Source: Duganella aquatilis (GTDB lineage: Bacteria; Pseudomonadota; Gammaproteobacteria; Burkholderiales; Burkholderiaceae_D). From it: a stretch of 64,000 nucleotides of DNA. This document shows positions 27,806 to 40,132 of the stretch, one piece after another; position 1 is the stretch's first letter; every line of letters starts with the position of its first letter. The notes under the pieces were generated by a model that worked only from the letters and a program-made list of their open reading frames with translations, made no database searches and had not been told where the DNA came from. The stretch is taken from assembly GCF_009674565.1 (NCBI RefSeq), contig NZ_WKJL01000005.1, positions 124,001 to 188,000 on the forward strand. The letters run 5' to 3'. Both the position numbers and the translations under genes were made by a program.

Positions 27806-29935
27806 ATGACCCGTCCTCATATGCTTGTCGTTGCTGCCGCCCTGGGCGTAGCGTTTTCGCAAACCGTACTGGCGGTGCCGGCCGCCGCCCTGGCCGGCAA
27901 TCCGCTGGCCACCGCCAGCACCTTGCCGTTCCACTACCCTGCATTCGACAAGATCAAGGACGAACATTTCATTCCGGCCTTCAACGAAGGCATGCGCATC
28001 CAGCTGAAGGAAATCGACGCCATCGCCAACAGCAAGGCGGCGCCAAGCTTCGACAACACCATCGTCGCCATGGAAAAATCCGGCGCGCTGCTGACCCGCG
28101 TGCAGACCATCTTCGGCAACCTGCAAGGCGCCAACACCAACGACAAGCTGGACGCCATCGACAGCGAGATGTCGCCGAAGCTGGCCGCGCACGCGGACGC
28201 CATCTACCTCAACGCCAAGCTGTATGCGCGCGTCAAAGCGCTGTACGACAAGCGCACCACGCTGAAGCTGGACGCCGAATCCGAACACCTGCTGGAGCGC
28301 TACCACACCGACTTCGTGCGCGCCGGCGCCAACCTGTCGGCCGCCGACAAGGAAAAGCTGAAAGCCATCAACGGCACCATCGCCAAGCTGCAAACCACCT
28401 TCACCCAGAACGTGCTGAAGGAAACCAACGCCTCCGGCCTGGTGGTCGATACGCGTGAAGAGCTGGCCGGCATGAGCCCAGCCGCCATCGACGCCGCCGC
28501 AGCCGCCGCCAAGGCCAAAGGCATGGACGGTAAATTCTTCGTTGCCGTGGTCAACACCTCGGGCCAGCCGCCGCTGGCGGAACTGACCAACCGCGCCGTG
28601 CGCGAGAAGCTGATGGCGCTTTCGCTGGCGCGCGGCAGCCATGGCGGTGAATTCGACAACCGCGAAGTGGTGCTGAAGATCGCCAAGGCGCGCGCCGAAA
28701 AAGCCACGCTGCTGGGCTATGAAAACTTCGCCGCCTATTCGCTGGAAGACCAGACCGCGCACGACACCGCGTCGGTCAACAAGCTGCTGAGCGAACTGGC
28801 CAAGCCGGCCGTCAGCAACGCCAGGAAGGAAGCGGCCGACCTGCAAGCGGTGGTCGATGCCGACAAGGGCGGCTTCAAGATCGGCGCCGCCGACTGGGCC
28901 TTCTACACCGACAAGGTGCGCGCGCAGCGCTTCGCCTTCGACGAGAACCAGCTCAAGCCTTACTTTGAACTCAACAACGTGCTGACCAACGGCGTGTTCT
29001 ACGCGGCCAACAAGCTGTATGGCCTGTCGTTCAAGGAGCGCAAGGATCTGCCGGTGTACAACCCGGACGTGCGCGTGTTCGACGTATTCGACGCCGACGG
29101 CAAGCAGCTGGCCATCTTCATCGCCGACATGTACGCCCGCTCCAACAAGCAGGGCGGCGCCTGGATGAACGAGTACATCTCGCAATCGTCGCTGCTGGGC
29201 ACCCACTCGGTGGTGGCCAATCACCTGAATATTCCGAAGCCGCCGGCCGGCGAACCGACGCTGCTGACCTACGATGAAGTGAAGACCGCCTTCCACGAAT
29301 TCGGCCACGCGCTGCACGGCATGTTCTCCAATGTGAAGTACCCGCGCTTCTCCGGCACCAGCGTGCCGCGCGACTTCGTTGAATATCCGTCGCAGGTCAA
29401 CGAGATGTGGGCGGTGTGGCCCGAGGTTCTTTCCAACTACGCCAAGCATTACAAGACCGGCGAGCCGATGCCGAAGGAACTGCTGGACAAGGTCATCGCG
29501 TCGAAGAAATTCAACCAGGGCTTCCTGACCACCGAGTACCTGTCGGCGTCGCTGCTGGACCAGCGCTGGCACCAGCTGACGCCGGCGCAGATCCCGACCG
29601 ACGTGCTGGGCTTTGAAGCGCAGTCGCTGAAGGACATGGGCGTCGACTTCGCGCCGGTGCCGCCACGCTACCGCACCACCTACTTCTCGCACAGCTTCTC
29701 GGGCGGCTACTCGGCCGGCTACTACGCCTACCTGTGGTCCGAGAAACTGGATGCCGACACCGTCGAATGGTTCAAGGAAAACGGCGGCCTGCAACGCAAG
29801 AACGGCGACTGGTTCCGCGCCAAGCTGCTGTCGCGCGGCGGCACCGACGATGCGATGAACTTGTTCCGCAACTTCCGCGGCCGCGATCCTGTGATCGAGC
29901 CGCTGCTGGAACGCCGCGGCCTGACCGGCAAATAA
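27806..29935 (+). CDS. M3 family zinc metallopeptidase (dipeptidyl carboxypeptidase type), exported
   Basis: The 709-residue protein has a signal peptide (MTRPHMLVVAAALGVAFSQTVLA), a long helical N-terminal region and the thimet-oligopeptidase fold. The zinc motif His497-Glu-Phe-Gly-His501 lies in TAFHEFGHALHGMFSNVKYP, followed by GTSVPRDFVEYPSQVNEMW, which supplies the third ligand. It matches Dcp-type enzymes that remove C-terminal dipeptides in the periplasm. It is followed 14 bp later by a close paralogue, evidently a tandem duplication. Confidence 0.93.
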   Translation: MTRPHMLVVAAALGVAFSQTVLAVPAAALAGNPLATASTLPFHYPAFDKIKDEHFIPAFNEGMRIQLKEIDAIANSKAAPSFDNTIVAMEKSGALLTRVQTIFGNLQGANTNDKLDAIDSEMSPKLAAHADAIYLNAKLYARVKALYDKRTTLKLDAESEHLLERYHTDFVRAGANLSAADKEKLKAINGTIAKLQTTFTQNVLKETNASGLVVDTREELAGMSPAAIDAAAAAAKAKGMDGKFFVAVVNTSGQPPLAELTNRAVREKLMALSLARGSHGGEFDNREVVLKIAKARAEKATLLGYENFAAYSLEDQTAHDTASVNKLLSELAKPAVSNARKEAADLQAVVDADKGGFKIGAADWAFYTDKVRAQRFAFDENQLKPYFELNNVLTNGVFYAANKLYGLSFKERKDLPVYNPDVRVFDVFDADGKQLAIFIADMYARSNKQGGAWMNEYISQSSLLGTHSVVANHLNIPKPPAGEPTLLTYDEVKTAFHEFGHALHGMFSNVKYPRFSGTSVPRDFVEYPSQVNEMWAVWPEVLSNYAKHYKTGEPMPKELLDKVIASKKFNQGFLTTEYLSASLLDQRWHQLTPAQIPTDVLGFEAQSLKDMGVDFAPVPPRYRTTYFSHSFSGGYSAGYYAYLWSEKLDADTVEWFKENGGLQRKNGDWFRAKLLSRGGTDDAMNLFRNFRGRDPVIEPLLERRGLTGK

Positions 29936-29949
29936 GAAAGGGACAGGCC

Positions 29950-32071
29950 ATGAACCGTACCAATATGATCGTTGCCGCCAGCGTGGCGGCTGTCTTCGGC
30001 GCCGCGCACGCGGAGCCGGCGTCGATGCTGCCGGCATCGAATCCGTTTGCCAAGCCCAGCACGCTGTCGTTCGGCTATCCAGCCTTCGACAAGATCAAGA
30101 ACGAGGACTATGCGCCGGCGTTTGAAGAAGGCATGCGCCAGAACGCCGCCGAAATCGAGGCGATCGCCAACAACAAGAAGCCGGCAACTTTCGACAACAC
30201 CATCGTGGCGAAAGTCGGGCCAGCTGCTGTCGCGCGTATCCAGCGTGTTCGGCAACCTGTCGGGCGCCAACACCAACGACACCTTCAAGGCGCTGGAACG
30301 CGAGCTGTCGCCGAAACTGGCCGCGCACAGCGACGCCATTCGCCTCAACAGCAAGCTGTATGCGCGCATCAAGTCGCTGTACGACCAGCGCGACAAGCTG
30401 CACCTGGATGCCGAATCGAAGTATCTGCTGGAACGCTATCACACCGACTTCGTGCGCGCCGGCGCGCAGCTGTCGGACGCCGACAAGGCGAAACTGAAAG
30501 CGATGAATGCCGAACTGGCCAAGCTGCAAACCACCTTCGCGCAGAACGTGCTGGAAGAAGCCAACGCCTCGGCGCTGGTGGTCGACAGCCGCGAGGAACT
30601 GGCCGGCATGTCGGACAAGGCGATCGACGCCGCCGCTGCCGCCGCCAAGGCCAAGGGCCAGGACGGCAAGTTCCTGATCCCGGTGGTGAATACCACCGGC
30701 CAGGCCAACCTGGCGGTGCTGACCAACCGCGCCGTGCGCGAGAAGCTGATGGCGCTGTCGCTGGCGCGCGGCAGCCACGGCGGCCAGTTCGACAACACGC
30801 AGGTGGTGCTGTCGCTGGCCAAGCTGCGCGCCGAGAAGGCTGCGCTGCTGGGCTATCCAAGCTACTCCGCCTACGCGCTGGAAGACCAGACCGCGCACGA
30901 TCCGGAAGCGGTCAACAAGATGCTGTCCGAGTTCGCCCGCCCTGCCGTCGCCAACGCGAAGAAGGAAGGCGCCGAGATCCAGCAGGTGATCGACAAGGAA
31001 AAAGGCGGCTTCGCGCTGGCGGCGCAGGACTGGTCGTTCTACAGCGACAAGGTGCGCGCCGAGCGCTTCAACTTCGACCAGAACCAGCTGCGTCCTTACT
31101 TCGAGCTGAATAACGTCATCACCAACGGCGTGTTCTACGCCGCCAACAAGGTCTACGGCCTGACCTTCAAGGAACGCAAGGATTTGCCGGTCTACGATCC
31201 GGACGTGCGCGTGTGGGACGTGTTCGACGCCAACGGCAAGCAGCTGGCGATCTTCATCGGCGACTACTACGCCCGCTCCAACAAGCGTGGCGGCGCCTGG
31301 ATGAACGCCTACGTGTCGCAATCGTCGCTGATGGGCACCCATCCGGTGGTGGCCAATCACCTGAATATTCCGAAGCCGAATCCGGGCGAGCCGACGCTGC
31401 TCACCTACGACGAGCTGCGCACCGCCTTCCACGAATTCGGCCATGCGCTGCACGGCATGTTCTCGAATGTGAAGTACCCGCGCTTCTCCGGCACCCGCGT
31501 ACCACGCGACTTCGTCGAGTTCCCGTCGCAGGTCAACGAGATGTGGTCGGTGTATCCGGCGGTGCTGGCCAACTACGCCAAGCACTACCAGACCGGCGCG
31601 CCGATGCCGCAGGAACTGCTGGACAAGGTGATCGCGTCGAAGAAGTTCAACGAAGGATTCCGCACCACCGAGTACCTGGCGGCGTCGATCCTGGACCAGA
31701 AATGGCACCAGCTGGGCGTGTCGCAGATGCCGGGCGACGTGCTGACGTTTGAAGCGTCGGCGCTGAAATCGGCCGGCGTCGACTACGCGCCGGTGCCGCC
31801 GCGCTACCGCACCACCTACTTCTCGCACGTGTTCTCGGGCGGCTACTCGGCCGGCTACTACGGCTACCTGTGGTCGGAGAAGCTGGACGCCGACACCGTC
31901 GACTGGTTCAACGAAAACGGCGGCATGCTGCGCAAGAACGGCGACTACTTCCGCAAGATGCTGTTGTCGAAAGGCGGCACCATGGACGCGATGCAGATGT
32001 ACCGCAACTTCCGCGGCCGCGACGCGAAGATCGAACCGCTGCTGGAACGCCGTGGATTGACTGAAAAATAA
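29950..32071 (+). pseudogene. Second M3 family metallopeptidase, frameshifted near codon 87
   Basis: A signal peptide and N-terminus (MNRTNMIVAASVAAVFGAAHAEPAS...) begin at ATG 29950 and run in one frame to about 30210 (TFDNTIVA). The homologous continuation SGQLLSRVSSVFGNLSGANTND is then in another frame through the HEFGH zinc motif to the stop at 32071. Compared with the upstream paralogue (TIVAMEKSGALL), 5 bp corresponding to ATGGA are missing after base 30210. Everything else, including catalytic residues, is intact. This is either a recent pseudogene or an assembly error. Initiation at an internal start would yield a protein without a signal peptide. Confidence 0.85.
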
Positions 32072-32094
32072 GTTTGCGTGAAGTATCACACGGG

Positions 32095-32134
32095 GGCCGG
32101 CCTTGATTTGTGTAGAATCAAAGCTGGCCTTTTT
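32095..32134 (+). terminator. Rho-independent terminator after the second M3 gene
   Basis: The 14-nt arms at 32095-32108 and 32116-32129 pair with one mismatch and one G-U, enclose a 7-nt loop, and are followed by TTTTT. It lies 23 bp past the stop. Confidence 0.75.
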
Positions 32135-32154
32135 GATTTTTGAGTAAGATAACC

Positions 32155-32358
32155 ATGAATAACCAACTGCACGGCGTGACGCTGGAAGCCATCGTGACCC
32201 GTCTGCAAGAATATTATGGCTGGGAACAGCTGGCGCAGCGGATCGACATCAATTGTTTCCACAGCGACCCGAGCATCAAGTCCAGCCTGAAGTTCCTGCG
32301 CAAGACGCCGTGGGCCAGGGCACAGGTGGAAGAACTCTACCTGGCCACCAAATTTTAG
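32155..32358 (+). CDS. VF530 family (DUF2132) DNA-binding protein
   Basis: The 67-residue protein matches the VF530 family nearly end to end: [52 protein letters not shown]. The family has a compact helical fold and is described as DNA-binding, but its role is unknown. ATG 32155 is chosen over an upstream TTG in frame because it gives the family N-terminus. A DUF4404 gene follows 10 bp later, probably in the same transcript. Confidence 0.85.
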   Translation: MNNQLHGVTLEAIVTRLQEYYGWEQLAQRIDINCFHSDPSIKSSLKFLRKTPWARAQVEELYLATKF

Positions 32359-32368
32359 GGAAAACACT

Positions 32369-32644
32369 ATGGACAGCAATCTGAAAACCTCGCTCAAGAG
32401 CCTGCACGCCAACCTGGCCGATGCCGGTCCGATCGATGAGGAACTGCAGGAACTGCTGCGACAGCTGAATGGCGATATCCAGGCGCTGCTGGAGCGCGGC
32501 GCCGAACCGGCCCCCGGCGAGTCCACTACCTATGGCCTGGCGGAGCGCTCGCAGGAGCTGTCGGCCAAGTTCGCCGCCAAGCATCCGACGCTGGAGTCGG
32601 GCCTGCGCGAACTGGGCACGATCCTGTCAAACATGGGTATTTGA
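32369..32644 (+). CDS. DUF4404 family protein
   Basis: The 91-residue helical protein begins MDSNLKTSLKSLHANLADAGPIDEELQELLRQLNGDIQALLE and continues with LAERSQELSAKFAAKHPTLE...LRELGTILSNMGI, the DUF4404 pattern. There are no membrane segments or catalytic residues. Function is unknown. The start ATG follows AGGGAAAA. Confidence 0.85.
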   Translation: MDSNLKTSLKSLHANLADAGPIDEELQELLRQLNGDIQALLERGAEPAPGESTTYGLAERSQELSAKFAAKHPTLESGLRELGTILSNMGI

Positions 32645-32734
32645 TATCGTTTTCGCACAAGTGTTTGAAAAGTAAAAGGAAATTCACGAGCGCGTGAGCG
32701 GAACGGGCCTAACTCCGGTACAATACGGCCCCAT

Positions 32735-35140
<2,406 letters not shown>

Positions 35141-35145
35141 TCCTG

Positions 35146-35172
35146 AAAAAGCACCTGCGGGTGCTTTTTTTT
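35146..35172 (+). terminator. Rho-independent terminator of the YgiQ gene
   Basis: AAAAAGCACC pairs with GGTGCTTTTT around a TGCG loop and is followed by further T residues. It begins 6 bp after the stop codon. Confidence 0.85.
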
Positions 35173-35314
35173 GCACAAATTCTCAAAAGAAATGTTGTTA
35201 AATCACCTTATCGCGGCAATTACGTGGATAATTCAGTCCTGCTCGTGCGATGCGCGGCCACCGTGCCGGACTACACTATGTGCACCGCAGACCTTCTCTG
35301 TGAACTGGAAGATC

Positions 35315-36793
35315 ATGAAAAATTTTAAATTCTCCTCCCTCTTGCTGATCCCGGTGTTTGCCGTGCTGGCCGCGTGCGGCGGCGGTGGCGGCGGCAGCAG
35401 CAATAGCGGTTCGTCGACCCCGACCCTGAAAAGCATCGCGGTCACGCTGGCCTCCACCACCATCCCGGTCACCACCTTCCAGGATGCGACCGCCACCGGC
35501 ACCTATTCGGACGGCAGCACCAAGGCGCTGACCGTGGCCGGCGGCCTGGCCTGGACCACCAAGAGCGGCAACGCCGCGGTGGCCTCGATCGCCACCGCCA
35601 CCGGCCGCGTGACCGGCGTCGCGGTCGGCACCGAGACCATCAACGCCACCCAGGACGGCGTGGTCGGCTCGGTCCTCATCACCGTCACCGCGCCGTGGAA
35701 GGAGGTCTCGGCCGGCGGCTTCCAGACCATCGCGCGCCGCGCCGACGGCAAGCTGTACGCCTGGGGCCAGAACAACTGGGGCCAGCTGGGCGACACCAGC
35801 ACCACCGCGCGCCTGACGCCGGTGGTGGTCGCCAACGGCGCCGCCACCACCGCCTGGAGCAAAATCTCGGTCGGCGACCAGTTCGCGGTCGCCATCCGCG
35901 CCAATACCGGCGCCACCGCGACCGGCGGCACGCTGTGGTCGTGGGGCCTGAACACCTATGGCCAGCTGGGCCAGGGCGACCAGACCAACCGTTCGACCCC
36001 GACCCAGATCGGCAAGGACACCACCTGGATCGGCGTCTGGGCCGGCAAGTACCACGTCGTGGCGCTGAAGGCCGACGGCACGCTGTGGGCCTGGGGCCGT
36101 AACGCCGAAGGCCAGCTGGGCGACCTGACGGTGCTGGTGCGCACGGCACCGGTGAAGGTCGGCGGTACGGATAAAACCAACACCACCACCTATATCGCCG
36201 CCAGCGCCGGCGGCACCCACACCCTGGCGATCCAGAAAGACGGTTCGCTGGCGGCCTGGGGCGACAACACCAGCGGCCAGCTGGGCAATGCGTCAACTGG
36301 CGGCTCGAATTCGACCCCGACCAAGGTGGGCAGCCTGACCTATGTCGCCGTCTCGGCCGGCGGCAGCCACTCGATGGCGATCGATACCTCCGGCAAGCTG
36401 TGGGCCTGGGGCGCCAATGGTTCCGGCCAGCTGGGCAACAACGCCGGCAGCGGTGTGCAGAATGCACCGACCCAGATCAGCACCGACACCGACTGGACCC
36501 TGGTCTCGGCCGGCGGCCTGCACACCCTGGCGGTGCGCAGCAACGGCACGCTGTGGGCCTGGGGCGCCAACACCGACGGCCAGCTGGGCGACGGCAGCGG
36601 CGCCGACCAGTTCTCGCCGGTACAGGTGGGCCTGGACCGTACCTGGACCGGCATCAGCGCCGGCGCCAACCATAGCGCCGGCCTGAAAGCCGACAACACG
36701 CTGTGGACCTGGGGCCTCAACGCCGATGGCCAGCTGGGCAACGGCAAGACCACCACCTCGACGGTGCCGGTCAGCATCGCCAACCCGAACTAA
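35315..36793 (+). CDS. RCC1-repeat lipoprotein with Ig-like (BIG2) domain
   Basis: The 492-residue protein has a lipoprotein signal peptide (MKNFKFSSLLLIPVFAVLAAC, lipobox LAAC) followed by a Gly/Ser linker. Residues about 35-125 form a bacterial Ig-like BIG2 domain (LKSIAVTLASTTIPV...TVTAPW). Residues about 127-490 contain seven RCC1/alpha-tubulin-suppressor repeats of the form W-x-WG-x-N-x-x-GQLG, which build a beta-propeller. It is probably anchored to a membrane and displays the propeller for binding. The start is ATG 35315, chosen because of the lipobox and the upstream GGAAGA; the frame is open upstream. No partner is adjacent. Confidence 0.85.
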   Translation: MKNFKFSSLLLIPVFAVLAACGGGGGGSSNSGSSTPTLKSIAVTLASTTIPVTTFQDATATGTYSDGSTKALTVAGGLAWTTKSGNAAVASIATATGRVTGVAVGTETINATQDGVVGSVLITVTAPWKEVSAGGFQTIARRADGKLYAWGQNNWGQLGDTSTTARLTPVVVANGAATTAWSKISVGDQFAVAIRANTGATATGGTLWSWGLNTYGQLGQGDQTNRSTPTQIGKDTTWIGVWAGKYHVVALKADGTLWAWGRNAEGQLGDLTVLVRTAPVKVGGTDKTNTTTYIAASAGGTHTLAIQKDGSLAAWGDNTSGQLGNASTGGSNSTPTKVGSLTYVAVSAGGSHSMAIDTSGKLWAWGANGSGQLGNNAGSGVQNAPTQISTDTDWTLVSAGGLHTLAVRSNGTLWAWGANTDGQLGDGSGADQFSPVQVGLDRTWTGISAGANHSAGLKADNTLWTWGLNADGQLGNGKTTTSTVPVSIANPN

Positions 36794-36808
36794 GCGGTTT
36801 TTTCCGCC

Positions 36809-36851
36809 AGCAACGGACGGCAGGCGCCAGCCTGGCCGTCCGTTGCTTTTT
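36809..36851 (+). terminator. Strong rho-independent terminator after the RCC1 lipoprotein gene
   Basis: A 13-bp perfect outer stem (AGCAACGGACGGC / GCCGTCCGTTGCT) is extended by a 5-bp inner helix across one bulged base and followed by a T tract. It starts 16 bp after the stop. Confidence 0.9.
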
Positions 36852-36933
36852 GTGCGTCCGGGTTGGCATAAAGCAGCGTTGTGACGCATGAAACAGCTAC
36901 ACTGGAGCCAGTGCTTTCTGTCCCGGGATCTCC

Positions 36934-39726
36934 GTGCTTTTCCGCTTCAGCGTCCTTGCCAAGCTGTGTGCCGCCGCCGCCCTGCTGCTGGGTGCGGCGC
37001 CGGCCTTGGCGCTGGAAAAAGTCACGCTGCAGCTGAAGCATGCGCACCAGTTCCAGTTTGCCGGCTACTACGCCGCGCAGGAACTGGGCTATTACCGCGA
37101 GGCCGGACTGGAGGTGCGCATCCTGGAAGGACAGGACGGCAACGCGCCGGAGCGCGACGTCATCGCCGGCACCGCCGAGTACGGCACCGGCAGCAGCAGC
37201 CTGCTGCTGGCGCGCATGGCCGGCAAGCCGGTGGTGGTGCTGGGCGTGATCTTCCAGCATTCGCCGTATGCGCTGGCGATGCGGCAGAACGGCGGCGACG
37301 CCGACATCCGGCGCCTGATCGGCAAGAAGGCCATGATCGGCTCGCTCACCGACGACCTCGGCAACGCCGACGAGCTGCTGGCCTATCTGACCAAGGAAGG
37401 CGTGCCGACCAGCAGCTTCCAGCGCGTCGAGCACAGCTTCAATCCGGACGACCTGATCAACGGCAAGGTGGACGCCATGGCGATCTACACCACCAACGAG
37501 CCGGACATCTTCGACCGCGTCGGCTTTCCGTATGATATCTACAGCCCGCGCGCGGTCGGCATCGATTTCTACGGCGACAACCTGTTCACCAGCGAGCAGG
37601 AAATCGCCAGCCATCCGGCGCGGGTGGCCGCGTTCCGCGCCGCCAGCATGCGCGGCTGGCAGTGGGCCATGAGCCACCAGGAGGAAGCGGCCGACCTGAT
37701 CCTCAGTAAGTATTCGCGCCGCAGCGAACGCCAGCACCTGCTGTACGAGGCGCGCCAGATGGTGCCGCTGGTGCAGCCGGTGCTGGTGGAAATCGGCTAC
37801 ATGAATCCGGAGCGCTGGCAGCATATCGCCGACGTCTACGCCGGCCTCGGCATGATGACGCGCGGCGCCCGCTTCGACGGCTTCATGTACCGCGTCGATC
37901 CGCCGCGCGGCAACCTGCTGTGGCTGTACCGCGCGCTGGCCGCGGCGGCGCTGGTGCTGATGCTGGGCGTGGCCATCCACTTCAGCCTGCTGGCGCGCGA
38001 GCGCAAGCGCGCGCTGGAGACCATCCGCCAGGGCGAGCAGCGCTTCCGCACCATGTTCGAAGCGTCGCCGCTGGGCATCGCGCTGATCGATTCGATCAGC
38101 TATGAATACCGCGACATCAATGCGCGTTACCAGGAAATTCTCGGCCGTACCCAGCACGAACTGCGCGCGCTGCATTGGCTGGATGTCGGCCACCCGGACG
38201 ACATCGTGCAGATCAAGGCGCAGATGGCGCTGATGACCACCGGGCAGATCAGCAGCTTCAAGGCGCTCAGCCGCCTGTTCCGGCCGGACGGCAGCGTGGC
38301 CTGGATCGATGTCTCGGTGAACAGCATCGCCACCGCGGCCGGCAGCCATCCGCACCACCTGTGCATGATCGAGGATGTGACGGCCAAGAAGCAGAGCGAG
38401 GCGCTGATCTGGCAGCAGGCCAATTTCGACACGCTGACCCAGTTGCCCAACCGCCGCATGTTCCTCGACCGCCTCGGCCACGACATGCTGAAAAGCCAGC
38501 GCGACAAGTCGCGCATCGCCGTGCTGTTCATCGACCTCGACCACTTCAAGGAAGTGAACGACACGCTAGGCCACCAGCAGGGCGACGTGCTGCTGATCGA
38601 CGCCGCGCGCCGCATCGGCGCCTGCGTGCGCAAGTCGGACACGGTGGCGCGGCTGGGCGGCGACGAGTTCACCGTCATCCTGACCGAGCTGGAGGCGCCG
38701 GACCACGTGGAGCGCATCGCCCAGGCCATCCTCAACAGCCTGCTGAAGCCGTTCGACCTGGGCCAGGAGCAGGCGTTCGTCTCGGCCAGCATCGGCATCA
38801 CCCTGTATCCGGACGATGCGCTCGACATCGACGACCTGCTCAAGCACGCCGACCAGGCCATGTACGCCGCCAAGGGCGCCGGCCGCAACCGCTACAGCTA
38901 TTTCACGCCGACCCTGCAGGTGGCGGCGCTGAACCGCATGCGTCTGACCAATGACTTGCGCGGCGCGCTCAAGGGCGAGCAGTTCGAGCTGTATTTCCAG
39001 CCCATCGTCCACCTGGCCAGCGGCGCCATCCACAAGGCCGAGGCGCTGATACGCTGGAACCATCCGTCGCGCGGCCTGGTCAGTCCGCTGGAATTCATTC
39101 CGCTGGCCGAGTCGAGCGGCCTGATCATCGACATCGGCGAATGGGTGTTCCGCGAGTCGGCGCGCTGGGTGCAGCGCTGGCGGCAGCAGCATTACGCCGA
39201 GTTCCAGGTCAGCCTGAACCAGTCGCCGCTGGAGTTCCAGCGCGAGGGCAGCTCCTACCAGGGCTGGCTGGAACACCTGCAATCGCTGGCGCTGCCCGGC
39301 CAGTCGCTGGTGGTGGAAATCACCGAGGGCCTGCTGCTGGACGCCAGCAGCGCCGTCAGCAACCGCCTGCTGCAATTGCGCGACGCCGGCATCCAGGTGG
39401 CGCTGGACGATTTCGGCACCGGCTACTCGTCGCTGTCCTACCTGAAGAAATTCGACATCGATTACCTGAAAATCGACCGCTCCTTTACCCGCAACCTGGC
39501 GCCGGACTCCAGCGACATGGCCTTGTCGGAGGCGATCATCGTCATGGCCCACAAGCTGGGCCTGAACGTGATCGCCGAAGGGGTGGAAACGCCCGAACAG
39601 CGCGACCTGCTGGCCGCCGCCGGCTGCGACTATGGCCAGGGCTATCTGTTCGCCAAGCCCATGCCCGCCCAACAATTCGACGCCTTCCTGCATGCCACCG
39701 CCGGATTGCCGGCGGCGCAAGGCTGA
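36934..39726 (+). CDS. NMT1/THI5-like - PAS - GGDEF - EAL membrane sensor protein
   Basis: The 930-residue protein starts at GTG 36934 with a signal peptide (to ALALEK). It then has a periplasmic NMT1/THI5-like solute-binding domain (residues about 28-320, KHAHQFQFAGYYAAQELGYY), one membrane helix (about 328-350), a PAS domain (about 365-485), a GGDEF domain with intact RLGGDEF and an EAL domain with KAEALIRWNHP, DDFGTGYSS and EGVETPEQ. Both enzymatic signatures look intact, so it could make or degrade cyclic-di-GMP. The outer domain resembles those that bind thiamine-precursor pyrimidines, so an extracellular small molecule probably sets the output. Confidence 0.9.
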   Translation: MLFRFSVLAKLCAAAALLLGAAPALALEKVTLQLKHAHQFQFAGYYAAQELGYYREAGLEVRILEGQDGNAPERDVIAGTAEYGTGSSSLLLARMAGKPVVVLGVIFQHSPYALAMRQNGGDADIRRLIGKKAMIGSLTDDLGNADELLAYLTKEGVPTSSFQRVEHSFNPDDLINGKVDAMAIYTTNEPDIFDRVGFPYDIYSPRAVGIDFYGDNLFTSEQEIASHPARVAAFRAASMRGWQWAMSHQEEAADLILSKYSRRSERQHLLYEARQMVPLVQPVLVEIGYMNPERWQHIADVYAGLGMMTRGARFDGFMYRVDPPRGNLLWLYRALAAAALVLMLGVAIHFSLLARERKRALETIRQGEQRFRTMFEASPLGIALIDSISYEYRDINARYQEILGRTQHELRALHWLDVGHPDDIVQIKAQMALMTTGQISSFKALSRLFRPDGSVAWIDVSVNSIATAAGSHPHHLCMIEDVTAKKQSEALIWQQANFDTLTQLPNRRMFLDRLGHDMLKSQRDKSRIAVLFIDLDHFKEVNDTLGHQQGDVLLIDAARRIGACVRKSDTVARLGGDEFTVILTELEAPDHVERIAQAILNSLLKPFDLGQEQAFVSASIGITLYPDDALDIDDLLKHADQAMYAAKGAGRNRYSYFTPTLQVAALNRMRLTNDLRGALKGEQFELYFQPIVHLASGAIHKAEALIRWNHPSRGLVSPLEFIPLAESSGLIIDIGEWVFRESARWVQRWRQQHYAEFQVSLNQSPLEFQREGSSYQGWLEHLQSLALPGQSLVVEITEGLLLDASSAVSNRLLQLRDAGIQVALDDFGTGYSSLSYLKKFDIDYLKIDRSFTRNLAPDSSDMALSEAIIVMAHKLGLNVIAEGVETPEQRDLLAAAGCDYGQGYLFAKPMPAQQFDAFLHATAGLPAAQG

Positions 39727-39903
39727 CCAGATAATCTTCCGGCACTGATCTCGCTCAGCAAGCGCGGCGCGTAAGGAAATATACAGGGGCGGCACGCCGC
39801 CAGCAGCGGACGGACGGTGCCGCAAATGCCAGCGGCACACGATATCCGTCACATTGTCACTAAACGCTAGCAGGATAATCGCTATGCTTGATACTTTCTG
39901 TCG

Positions 39904-40011
39904 ATGGGCACAGCGGGGCGCGATTTACTGGATAAGCACGGCAAGATCGAATTCACAGCAACTATTGACCAGTCACTAAAGCCTTTCTTGCGCGAGCTTG
40001 GGATTGATTAA
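39904..40011 (+). CDS. Small open frame of unknown status, possibly a gene remnant
   Basis: ATG 39904 to TAA 40009-40011 encodes 35 residues ending KIEFTATIDQSLKPFLRELGID. No clear ribosome-binding site is seen. The peptide has a fairly natural amino-acid composition and could be the C-terminus of a lost protein. Coding status is uncertain. Confidence 0.2.
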   Translation: MGTAGRDLLDKHGKIEFTATIDQSLKPFLRELGID

Positions 40012-40104
40012 GACCAGCCGCATTTGGCGCTGAAACAGTGATAATGCTATACCGTTTGCAACGTCGATAGTAAAAGCCAATTGAAACTATTGGAACAATC
40101 AATT

Positions 40105-40132
40105 TTGCAAATGGGTTAAAAAGCCTTAAACT
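40105..40132 (+). promoter_or_regulatory. Putative sigma-70 promoter of ahpCF
   Basis: The -35-like TTGCAA (40105-40110) and -10-like TAAACT (40127-40132) have a 16-bp spacer and lie 40 bp before the ahpC ATG. Confidence 0.4.

Noticed and set aside
40040..40095. OxyR binding site upstream of ahpC
   Set aside because: ATAG and CTAT elements exist, but their spacing is about 16 bp rather than the 7 bp of the OxyR consensus. OxyR control remains possible but is not shown here.
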